A DNA stretch of 51,033 bases, taken from NCBI GenBank assembly GCA_900175165.2, contig FWWN02000549.1, forward strand, positions 1 to 51,033, given 5' to 3'. The stretch's first letter is position 1; each line of letters begins with the position of its first letter. A program made the position numbers and the translations under genes. A model generated the notes under the pieces. The model was not told the DNA's origin, did no database searches, and saw only the letters and a list, made by a program, of their open reading frames with translations. Positions 10,744 to 20,829 of the stretch are shown here, in pieces. The stretch is from Rhizomucor pusillus. Taxonomy: Eukaryota > Mucoromycota > Mucoromycetes > Mucorales > Lichtheimiaceae.

Positions 10744-11830
10744 ATGGTCTTGGACTCATCGACATACTATTATTATTATCCCGGTAGGTTCCGGGGCCCA
10801 TCGTTTTTTCACAGTCTCGACTCAAGTGCATATGCCAACCGAGATCTCTAGCTCACAATGGACAAGATCACCGCCAATCGCTACCGTACTTTTACGACGA
10901 CCAGCTGCTAGCAGCAGGACCAAACGCTGGTGCGGGATATGGGCAGGTAACGTTAATAAGGATACCCGTTGTCAAGAGCAACAATGGTTGATACACAGTT
11001 TAAAGATACCGGCTCCCGCAGCGCTTGGAGGTTACTACGACAGCAACAATTATGACTGCAATCAAGATAGCAATAATGTAGGCTACATGGGCCCAGATTC
11101 AAGACCGAGCATCCTTGCAGGCGAAGAATGGAAAGTATCATCTAGTCGCCGCGTGAGCCAATCGAAACCGCTCCCGCAGGAGCCGCCCATGCCGCCGCCG
11201 AGATCATCGCTTTTTATGGACAATAACAATTACTTTTACGAGCGACAACATCCCTATCAAGCTATACAACAACAGTACCAGCCACCATCCGCATACCACG
11301 ACGAATCGTCCTTATATCAAGAAACTGAAGAGAAACCAGCATCGGTTAAGAGCACAAAGTCCACAGAGAGTGTTAAGAAATCAGGTAAGGTTACGAACAA
11401 CAAAAGGCAATGGTTTAATTAAAACCGTATATCTAGGTCGCCAAATTACAGTGCAATCGATAAACAAGGAACATCGAGTGTGGATCACGGTGGAGCCAAC
11501 CGAGACGGGGCTGAGTCTGGCCGAAAAGATAAAAACGATTGCTACCTTTCGAACGCGCAAAATCCTATCAATCACGACAGCTGCTGGACGTGCAGTGCCG
11601 CTTGACAACAGACCGGTGTTTGGAAGCTGGATGGATATGGACAGCTTTCAAGATGGCGAGCAATGGAAAGTGGAGTGGGGAGAGCTGGATAAAAGCATGG
11701 TCGACAAGATCTTTTCCAAAGTCTTGCAGGTAAACAAATCAAACCTCCGAGATCCCCCTTCTGCTTCTTTTTTGATTTCTTCTAACGGCATTGCTCTCTC
11801 CAGGTCAGCGGAGGAGGACGCAAGAAATAG
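10744..11830 (+). CDS. Unknown protein with Asn/Tyr-rich N-terminus and compact C-terminal domain
   Basis: Five exons join in phase to 277 aa: 10744-10783, 10852-10946, 11006-11384, 11437-11729, 11804-11830. The N-terminal 180 residues are low complexity (MVLDSSTYYYYYP, then YYDSNNYDCNQDSNN, a PPMPPPR motif and Gln/Tyr runs). A compact domain of about 100 residues follows, from RQITVQSINKEHRVWITVEP to VDKIFSKVLQ, with an alternating beta pattern, a helix SLAEKIKTIATFRTRKIL and the short tail VSGGGRKK. The order beta, beta, helix, beta is reminiscent of a ubiquitin-like beta-grasp, but that is inference from pattern only. The 3' splice site of intron 2 was chosen at TTTAAAG because an earlier CACAG breaks the frame. 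No family is recognised. Confidence 0.7.
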
Positions 11831-12034
11831 TACATAGACTTTGCTTGTCATTGAACACCAAGGCTTTGTAAGGCTTCCTTTTTATATGACCCTTTTTTCC
11901 CTTTCCTCTTTCTTTGCATGTTTGTTTCTTGTATCTCGAGACCAAAAACCCCTGGACTTGCATTTTTCAATGTCAGGATGAAGACGTGAGATGGTGCGCG
12001 GCATGGGTCCGAAAAAATAAGTCTGAAACGCGCG

Positions 12035-12075
12035 TCATATATCTCTTCTTTCTTCCTTCTCTTTTATTCTAGTCT
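12035..12075 (+). promoter_or_regulatory. CT-rich leader of PGK
   Basis: A nearly pure pyrimidine tract ending TTTTATTCTAG lies just upstream of the PGK ATG. Such tracts are common in promoters or leaders of strongly expressed fungal genes. Its terminal TAG could also be a 3' splice site of a leader intron. Confidence 0.45.
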
Positions 12076-12085
12076 CTTGTTGACC

Positions 12086-13454
12086 ATGTCGCTGTCAAAC
12101 AAGCTATCCATCCGTGACCTGTCTCTTAAAGGAAAACGAGTGCTCATCCGGTAACAAAAGTAAAGCGAATCGTATACGGATCCAATACTCACTAATGATG
12201 CAAAAGTGTCGACTTTAACGTACCTATCAAGGATGGAAACATTACAAACAACAATCGTATCGTACAAGCATTGCCGACTGTCAAATACGCGCTAGATCAA
12301 GGTGCCAGCGCAGTCATCCTCATGTCGCACCTCGGACGTCCTAACGGGCAGGTGCAGTCCAAGTACTCGCTGGAACCTGTCGCCAAAGAGGTCGAGAAAT
12401 TGCTCAGCAAGCCCGTCGAATTCCTAAAGGACTGTGTCGGTCTTGAAGTTGAGAAAAAATGTCAAGAGGCCTCAGGGGGGCAAGTGATTCTTCTGGAGAA
12501 TTTACGTTTCCACGCTGAAGAAGAAGGTTCCACAAAAGACGCCGAAGGAAAGAAGCAGAAGGCCGATCCAAAGGATGTTGAAAAGTTCCGTGCCAGCTTG
12601 ACAAAACTGGCGGATGTCTACGTCAACGATGCCTTTGGAACAGCACACCGCGCACACTCGTCCATGGTTGGCGTCGATTTGCCCCAGCGCGCAGCCGGAT
12701 TTTTGATGCAAAAGGAACTCGAGTACTTTGCCAAAGTGCTTGAGCAACCCGAGAAACCGTTCCTGGCTATCCTCGGTGGTGCCAAGGTATCTGACAAGAT
12801 CAAGCTTATTGAAAATATGCTTGACCGCGTCAATGCATTAATCGTATGCGGAGGCATGTCATTTACATTCAAGAAGACTTTGGATAATGTCAAGGTAAGG
12901 TTATCCGTTGATAAGTCGGTCGTGGATAGCGTGTATATTGACACATGACATAGATTGGCAAGTCACTCTTCGACGAGGAGGGCTCAAAACTTGTACCGGG
13001 ATTGATTGAAAAAGCCAAAGCCAAAAATGTCAAAATGATCTTCCCTATCGATTACGTGACAGCCAGCGAGTTCAGCAACGAAGCTAAAGTCGGCTACGCA
13101 ACAGACAAGGATGGTATTCCTGACGATTACATGGGCCTTGACTGCGGCAAGGAATCTCGCCGCGTCTTCCACGATGAAATTCTTCAGTCTAAGACTATTC
13201 TCTGGAACGGTCCACCTGGCGTCTTTGAGTTCTCTAACTTTGCCGGAGGCACGCACTCGGTGCTGGAAAGCGTCATCGAGGCTACAAAGAAAGGTGCTAT
13301 CACCATTGTTGGAGGTGGAGACACCGCTACAGCTGCCTTGAATCAAGGAGCAGGCGATAAGATTAGTCACGTTTCCACCGGTGGTGGTGCTTCCCTCGAG
13401 CTACTGGAGGGAAAGGAGCTTCCAGGCATCACAGCCCTGTCCAACAAATCGTAA
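12086..13454 (+). CDS. PGK1: Phosphoglycerate kinase
   Basis: Glycolytic enzyme transferring phosphate from 1,3-bisphosphoglycerate to ADP in the cytosol. Three exons (12086-12150, 12207-12894, 12954-13454) give 417 aa, the usual eukaryotic length. Landmarks include [16 protein letters not shown] and SHLGRPNG in the N-terminal substrate-binding domain, the hinge region [13 protein letters not shown], the nucleotide-binding segments [17 protein letters not shown] and [10 protein letters not shown], and the C-terminal [11 protein letters not shown] and [18 protein letters not shown]. No key residue is missing. The first intron splits the RVDFN motif. A possible further intron begins exactly at the stop codon (see findings). 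Confidence 0.97.
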
Positions 13455-14536
13455 ATTATTAACATGCATTCAGCGTAATAAACCTCGATTTGCTTCTTGA
13501 CAGGACACACTTGGATTGACGCGCGCATTCTCCGAGATGCCGGAGCTGGCAGAAACCATCACAGTCAGCAATTCTGAGTAAAAAGGGAAACTGGGCTACT
13601 TAACACTTGACTTACCAATGGCAAATGGACAGGTCGCAAGGTAGATGTTACTCGTTGGTGTCACACAACCCAGCAATGACCATAAGACAAGATCATGCAC
13701 TTTGCTCGTTTTCCCCTCATTAACTACACATACGTTGAAGATTCCGAATAACAATAATCTTATTGTCTCATTCATCGATGAAGCAAAGTATCTCGAAGGC
13801 ATCATCCTGCTATTCCACGAAATGTCCGCTACGTCCTGTATATGCAAGCTATCGAACTCGGGCAATCAAAAGCAACGGTTGAATGTTGCAAAATGCTGCA
13901 AAGTGCTGCAAAGGGCTCAAGTACAAGCATGTCAATAAAGTATGCAGCATGCCAAGGTTATGTCTGGCCAGTTTAGATGCGGGCAAATATGTTGTAATAC
14001 ACTTGGCTGCGTTTCTATGGAATCGCGGTAATAACCCGTCCCATGGAAAAACGATGTAACAACGTGGAAAGACCTACAACAGAGTATCGTTGTATCTTTA
14101 CACAAGGAGTGAGGAGGACGTAAACTTGATGCATTTATCCGGTGGTGCTTGATATCCCAACGAGCCCAGAGACGTTTTTACGTGTTTGTGAGCCAGAAGA
14201 TCTCGATAAGGTCCAAAAGATAAAGGCTCGGACTTGCGCCTAATAAGTCATCCATGTAATTTCCTGTGTCACCGTATCAAGCGTATTTTCAATTGTTAGG
14301 AAAGATTCTTTGTAAAACCAACAAAGCGCTCGTATAACAAGTTCATGTCGGTACGGTCGGTTTTAACTAGGACTTGGATTACCCAACACACGTGCTTCGG
14401 GACTCACGAACCCGATCTCACCTTTTTTCTTTCTTCTTTATTTTTATTGCTCGTGCCTTTACTTTCCTCTTTCCTTTTCCTTTTCCCTTCTTTTATTTTG
14501 CATTCTTCATTTCATTTCATTTCATTTCTTCAGGCC
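13455..14536. other. Intergenic region between PGK and the RGS gene
   Basis: The PGK 3' region (AATAAA at about 13477) is followed by 800 bases without a recognisable gene. A short direct repeat (TGCTGCAAAG twice) occurs near 13891-13910. The last 120 bases are a strong pyrimidine tract with repeated CATTT units ending CTTCAG just before the RGS start, which could be the leader or the end of a leader intron. Confidence 0.5.
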
Positions 14537-16565
14537 ATGCCGAATTCAAAAAACTCGTCCTTTACAACGTATACAAGCATGATGCGTGTGACAAGCACAC
14601 ATCGACCTTACGCAAAGGTTCGACAGAAAGGCATATAACCTTGACGATCAAACGACCAACACTGTATTCCGTAGGACATGTTTGACCTCTTCTCCGCATT
14701 GCTCATCCAGCTTCCACTTAAGCACCACCGTTCTTCGCTGTTTCGGTCATATTCAAATACATTCACTACCGAAGAGGCAGCAACGTGCCTGGCAGACTTG
14801 AAGTTTACACATATTGTGCGGACACCTGACCCGGCCGATCCAACTCGTCATGTGGCAACACGTTCGACGACAACATTTAGCATGTCACCGAGCATGGCCA
14901 AGACACTGGGTCAGCATTTCCTGAATGCTCGACTGATTGAGAACGCCAGCGATCCAACTAACCGGACCATGAGAGATAAAGGCGTCTGGCAGGTGACCCC
15001 GAAAGGCAAATACATGATTCAAGATTTTTCACACCGCGCGCACGTATCCACCAGTCACATGCGAGAAAGCTTGTCGCGCATCGAGTCGTTCAAAATATTT
15101 GTCTTCGAACGCTTAACAGACGACGATAAGCTAGCGTTTGCACGGGCAAATTTAACTGCAGCGTTCCAGGTAAAAGCAGCAGCGGGCAGACAAAAGTAGC
15201 TTAGAACTTATCTCCGGCTATTAGCTCATGATGAACTGGCTACCCACAGAAAAACTGTTAGCAGATGACGTGGGCGGTGTCAAGAAAGAAAATCTAGTCG
15301 AGTATCAGCATACCTTTTATGGATACCAATGTGTGGAATGGATCAGCGAGTACACGACAGTGACAACGCGAGAAGAAGCTGAAATGATTGCTGCCGAATT
15401 CACGTTGTACGGATGGATACAGCAGATTCCCAACAAGGCCGACCGAAGCAATCGATTTTTGCCTGACGATGATGTTATCTTCAAAGCAGGCAGATCAACG
15501 CTGTATAACGTGACAGCGCGCGGAAAGAAAGTGCTCGGATGGGACGAACTGGATAGCAAGGAAAGTGGTAGCATCGCGAACGATAAATCCAGTATTGTCT
15601 CCACCAGCGCACATTCCGTAGCATCACACGAAGCAAAATCGTCCGCAACGTCTACAAAATCGCCCAAAAATGGGTCACTGAAAGGATTGCCACCCACTGT
15701 ACTTGCTGAACTGGCAAGCGGACACGCGGTAAAACCTGAAGCACTCGCTGCTGCCATGGCCTCGGCCTCAATTGATTCCTCACCAAAACCCGATCGAGCC
15801 ATCGATACCTCATCAAACCCCATTGTAAAAAGTACATCCTCGGACACTCGAGATAGTGGATACGACAAGGGAGGAAGCATTGAAGGAATATTCAGCTCAC
15901 CTCGGTATCGATCGCGTCCAATGAGCATGACAGACCATCCTCCCGACATAGAATTCCCGTCTGCAGAGGTCCTCACAGCTAGCAGCGAAGTCCAAAAAGA
16001 TTCGCAGTGGACTCGATTGGGACATATTTTGGAGGATCCATTGGTACGCATGTACTTTCGCGATTTCATGAAGGCGAATTTTTGTGAAGAAAATATCAAC
16101 TTTTGGGTTGATTACTACAATCTACGCAAGAAATGTCGCACCTCGGCCGGACAAAAGGAACTTCTCAGCGATTCATATGCGATATACGATACCTACCTGA
16201 GTCCTCGGGCTAGATCTGAAGTCAACATTGACCATGCATTGCGGCAAGAAATCATCCAGCTCGTCACTTCGACGTTCTCAGTCGTTGCCGGAGTAACCAG
16301 TGATATCCCGTTTACGTCTGCAGGCACCATCCAGACCGGACACCAAGCCGTTGTCATCAATAGCCCCGGTGCAGAGACGTTAAAGTCCTTGTTTCGACTG
16401 TACGATAAAGTCAATGATCATATTTGCCGCATCATGGCTCAAGATTCCGTGCCACGTTTTGTAAAGACACAAAAGTTTCGAGATCTGCTCGCTAGTCCAG
16501 CTATGCGCGACTCTCCCGAACGCTATCAACTGTTTGCCGCCCCAGGGTCTCATCACAATACCTGA
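14537..16565 (+). CDS. flbA: FlbA/Sst2-type regulator of G-protein signalling
   Basis: GTPase-activating regulator of heterotrimeric G-alpha proteins, with DEP domains for membrane or receptor docking and a C-terminal RGS domain. Three exons (14537-14617, 14675-15169, 15225-16565) give 638 aa. The opening MMRVTSTHRPYAKDMFDLFS and TFTTEEAATCLADLKF match the fungal FlbA N-terminal DEP region, and VTPKGKYMIQDFSHR ends it. A second DEP-like module follows (CVEWISEYTTVTTREEAEMI to YNVTARGKKVLG). After a Ser/Ala-rich linker, LGHILEDPLVRMYFRDFM and EENINFWVDYYNLRKKC begin the RGS domain, which carries a short insert around residues 545-575 and ends with VPRFVKTQKFRDLL. Intron 1 has the unusual donor GTTCGA, but the residues on both sides fit the family. 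The start is tentative within a few codons. Confidence 0.92.
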
Positions 16566-16926
16566 TTCCAAACCTTTATATCTCGCGCATATATATATTT
16601 CTGTCCCCATCAATGTATACATACCAGCAGGCATCCCATATTTATCTTCTTTCTCTGTGCATTTATTGTATTTGCCTATCCTTCTATTTGTTTTCTAGTC
16701 CACTAGTTCCTGGTTTTCTCTCTGATCATTGTCCATGTCAAAAAGCAAGAAGCATGTTTTCTGTTTATGATCATCGATGTAACATTGCACAGATTCATAT
16801 TTCTATTCTCTTGATATGCTGTTAGACTCCAAGCATATTTGGGAATAGCAGTCAAACTATCCATGCTCAGGTAGCTAGCACAGTAAATCGAGGTTTTGGG
16901 CAGATTTTCATGATTTCACATAGATA
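16566..16926. other. 3' region of the RGS gene up to the transposon
   Basis: T-rich 3' flank with no gene. It ends at the TA target dinucleotide (16925-16926) bordering the Tc1/mariner-type element. Confidence 0.5.
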
Positions 16927-17270
16927 CAGTTTTTCAACTAAGAAATGCCCGTTTCGAGAGGCACACTTAGCGCCTCCAGGAGAACAGTTTCGCTCGCACC
17001 GAAGAAGCAGTTCGCGTTCCTCAAAGAAGCCGTTGGCGCAATTCGAGAGTAACAGTTTGCGATCTCAATCAATATGCTTTGTCGAGTAGAAATCATCCTT
17101 TAGCTTTGTACTGAATCCGCATTTTACGCAACTCCTAACTTCGGTCTGCGTTTCACAAAGCCATCATCTGCCAGACATCGAACAGAAATTGGGATGCCTT
17201 GGGACATGTCAAAAATTCATTTTGCTGCGGAAATTGGCTGAGGTAGCAGCATTCGCAAAATTCATGCAGG
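16927..17270 (+). repeat. Left terminal inverted repeat
   Basis: Left arm of the transposon, about 340 bp, matching the reverse complement of 19618-19961. Differences seen are one T indel in the AAATGCCC region, an AAATTCA/AAAATCA change, and substitutions at the inner end. Confidence 0.92.
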
Positions 17271-17768
17271 ACTGCGAAATATACAATACGTAATCTATTA
17301 ATGACAAATGTATTTTTTCATGATTGAGCATACTGAGACTGTAGATGAAACATTAGCTGGTACTACCTCGTGTTTCAGCCCTGTATGCTTCGTATGATGA
17401 TGAAGAATGTAACACTATCCTTTTATCGAACCTTTTGTCTTTCAACCGTAGTTACGGATGGTTCCACACCAGCGTTGCAATATTGTATCGTGAAGATATT
17501 AGTATGCAATATTCGTGAAAATATTTTACTGAAATATTGTCATAGCTCAAAGGTTGTTTGTGGCTATTCTGTGATACAGTATTGGAGTCTGTAAACAGTT
17601 TCCAGATGATGAATATAAAAGAAGTACATGAAAACGAACAGGAAATCGTGTATACTGACCATTCGCGCTTCTTCCGTTTCCATGCCGAAGGTCTACAGGA
17701 CAAGGCAAAAGCCGCGCATGCAAGTGACAGCTGAACGTTGACGGAAAGTCGACCAGCCAAGGGCAACA

Positions 17769-19476
17769 ATGCTACCTCTCACTCAAGCTATTCATCAGCT
17801 GAATCTTGAGTTCAGAGATGAAGAAAGAAGACAAACTCGCAGCGATACTACGGACTCTGCTACTGGATGTATATCACAGGGTCCGTATAACGGAATTATT
17901 TTGTAGCCTGGAATATAATGTTTTAAATATCATTACTATAACAACTTGTTTTATGATAGCTATATTGCAACATCAAGAGCGGCAAGGATCTTCCGCACCC
18001 TTCACAAGCGAGAATGTAGCCTCTGTATTCCGATCAAGTGTGCCTCACACGTCTATACCTGCAGCAACCACCGGTCTTTCCACAGAGGAATATCCCCAAG
18101 GATACTCCGTGGAAAATACCGCACGAATGGGTAAGTTATGCAAATTGTGACAAATTAGCCGATTTATTCACAATAAGAAACAACCGCCGAAAACTATCAG
18201 AAAAACATCCCAACAATGAAGAGCACCTTGATCCTCTCCAGGAGACATGGAGAAGTCGGAGCAAGGATGCATACGGTGACAGGTCACTCTCAGACATAGA
18301 AGACACACTACATTTCTCTCAGCCGAAGGAAGCATATGATGAAGATATTGACATTGGTTTCTGATGGCAACTATGCATCTGAAATCCATTCGGGAAGTCA
18401 AGTACAAATATCCATAACCGATGATATTGGGCAACATGCCCGTTAGCATTCTCGAGAGCAAGAACAAGCTAACGCATTGCAGGAGGGAGGAGACGTCATT
18501 GCTGAAACAAGATCGTCAGAAGCAAAGAAGCGGGGACCAAGAGGAAAATATAGAAAATACAATCGGCATCAGGCCCAATGCCTCTTGACCGGCTTCTTTG
18601 ATGAAGGACTGAGCGCATTCGAAGCTGGCGCGCGCATCGGGATGCCTGACAGCACTAGTCGTGCATACTTAAGCGATACCTGTATGGTGAAGATGGCGAT
18701 CCTACTCAACCAAAAATCAGAGGCGAGCATACTTCGTTCCTCACACAGTTTGTTGATGAGCACCCTGCTGCGATATTGGACGATATCAATGATGCTCTTA
18801 CAGAGGAATTTCCAGACGTCACTATATCCCTATGGGGCCTAGCAAAACATCGTGAAAAATGTGCGCTCACTTTGAAGCGTGCCATGAAGTACCTGGAGAG
18901 AAGAAATGATCCTAATGTGAGAGCACAACGTCAAGAATTCGTACAAGACAAATACTTTCGGGAAGGGTCGACTACGCAATGAATTGCGTTTTCATCGACG
19001 AAGCGAGTTTAATACTCACATGCATCGCACGTTTGCTCGCTCTAAAAAAGGTCAGCCGGCCCGAATCGTAGTCCCAGCGACGCGGAGACCTTCGATGTCG
19101 CTTCTGGCGGCAATCTCCAAGGATGGAATCGTCGAAGCGTCTTTCAAATTGCAAAAAGTGAAACAACCAGTCTCAACTTCCTTCATTGGATCGCCAGGAG
19201 GCCCGCGGATTACAAGGATGGAATCTTGTCTTTGATAATGCACCAATCCATACCCTGAATATCGCCTCAACTATCGACCAACGAGGATTCAACGCCATCT
19301 TCTTACCACCTTACTCTCCATTCCTCAATCCTATTGAGGAGCTTTTTGCAAAACTGAAAATGTTCGTTCGGAGGGAGCCGATGAATGACAAAGACAACCT
19401 CACATCAAGTTTGGTTCATGCAATTGCACAGATAACTGTATCAGATGTCAATGGTTGGACACGACACTCTATTTGA
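17769..19476 (+). pseudogene. Decayed Tc1/mariner-type (DDE) transposase
   Basis: Remnant of the transposase of the surrounding element. A possible N-terminus begins MLPLTQAIHQLNLEFRDEE at 17769, with probable introns after it. A helix-turn-helix region follows a basic RGPRGKYRKY patch (QAQCLLTGFFDEGLSAFEAG, near 18520-18640). Catalytic segments can be read as CVFIDEAS (first Asp, near 18990), LVFDNAPIHT (second Asp, near 19230) and NPIEE (Glu, near 19330), with 33 residues between the second Asp and the Glu, and LPPYSPFLNP before the Glu. Breaks are an in-frame TAG at about 18442-18444 and frame changes near 18665-18685, just after FIDEAS near 19010, and near 19165. Some could be unrecognised introns, but together they indicate a dead gene. 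Confidence 0.8.
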
Positions 19477-19617
19477 TTTTTCAATCCTTGTCTCCAGCAA
19501 GAGACTTTCCTGTAAATAAACCCCTTGGCTTAATGACATAGCTTTTCACAACTGATTTGTCGTAATCCTTCCTGATGGTCATCATTAGTGATGCTATGAG
19601 GATGTTATGCATGAATT

Positions 19618-19961
19618 CTGCGTGAATTTTGCGAATGCTGCTACCTCAGCCAATTTCCGCAGCAAAATGATTTTTTGACATGTCCCAAGGCATCCCAATT
19701 TCTGTTCGATGTCTGGCAGATGATGGCTTTGTGAAACGCAGACCGAAGTTAGGAGTTGCGTAAAATGCGGATTCAGTACAAAGCTAAAGGATGATTTCTA
19801 CTCGACAAAGCATATTGATTGAGATCGCAAACTGTTACTCTCGAATTGCGCCAACGGCTTCTTTGAGGAACGCGAACTGCTTCTTCGGTGCGAGCGAAAC
19901 TGTTCTCCTGGAGGCGCTAAGTGTGCCTCTCGAAACGGGCAATTTCTTAGTTGAAAAACTG
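19618..19961 (-). repeat. Right terminal inverted repeat
   Basis: Right arm of the transposon, the reverse complement of 16927-17270 with a few differences. It ends CTTAGTTGAAAAACTG followed by the TA duplication. Confidence 0.92.
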
Positions 19962-19963
19962 TA

Positions 19964-20829
19964 ACAAGCTGCAAAAAAGGAAGACTATGCTTGCTAATGC
20001 AAGGCACTGCGTTATGCTCATTGATATTGGGAATGATGAATATGATGGTAATAGACGAGGATTAATACAAGTAATGGTCAATGGGTTATTGACTCAAGGA
20101 GATATCCGTGGTCGCTTTGCGTGTCTACGTTGAGGGCTTGTGGCACAAGCAGATAGGGGTCGGTCTATGATCAGCGCGGTTCCCGTCGTCTCGGCCTGTA
20201 TATGGCGTATCTGGACGGCGTCAAGAGTGCGTCTCAAAACTTGCTTTGCCTGCCACACAAGGGTAATCAGCGAGCCCATCTGAACCGCGAATGTCTCCAG
20301 GATTTCTGGGAAATACATGGGCTTAGTGCGGAAAAGCCGGCAAATGTGCTGGGAGGGGCGATCCATTTTCAGAAGGACAACTTTCAAACCTATGTGCAGA
20401 TGGAATTAGTTTAATGAATCATGAGTTCATACACATTCAAATACCCATGATAATGAAGCCGATTATCTCCAGATCCTTGGCTTGGAGGGAAGGAAGACAA
20501 AAGCGACCAAATCATATCTTTCATCATTTTTGGGGCTTTCGGGCTCGTCTATTTGCACCATCCCTCTCGCACCAACCCCAATCACTCTGAGTGCTAGTTT
20601 AGAGGGCGGTGGAGTGGTGTCAGGCACAAATGCTATCAATGCCCACAGATGCAAGTTGTGCATAACTCAGATCACTGTATAGCGAAATAAAAGACATCTG
20701 CTTCGTATTAACCCTTTCAATAAATAATATAAAGTGCATACAATTATTGCGTTGATTCCATAAGAATAAGTTAAGTTGACTCTCTACCGGGAACAAAAGC
20801 TTGTACCACTGTTCTCTTTCACCTGTCCA
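19964..20829. other. No confident gene
   Basis: Between two mobile-element remnants. Frames of up to 97 codons exist on both strands, but none resembles a known protein. It may be older transposon debris. Confidence 0.4.

Larger units (their letters stand above)
16927..19961. mobile_element. Tc1/mariner-type DNA transposon with long inverted repeats
   Basis: A 3035-bp element bounded by inverted repeats of about 340 bp starting CAGTTTTTCAACTAAGAAAT and flanked on both sides by the dinucleotide TA (16925-16926 and 19962-19963), the target duplication of the Tc1/mariner group. The two repeats differ at only about three to five positions in my reading. The interior holds a transposase with DDE signatures of this group, broken by frameshifts and a stop, so this copy is non-autonomous. 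It sits between the RGS gene and another mobile-element remnant. Confidence 0.9.

Noticed and set aside
13885..13918. Short tandem TGCTGCAAAG repeat
   Set aside because: Only two full units; not enough to call a satellite or a site.
15317..16099. 260-codon open frame on the minus strand
   Set aside because: It lies entirely antisense to the coding exon of the RGS gene and has no family resemblance.
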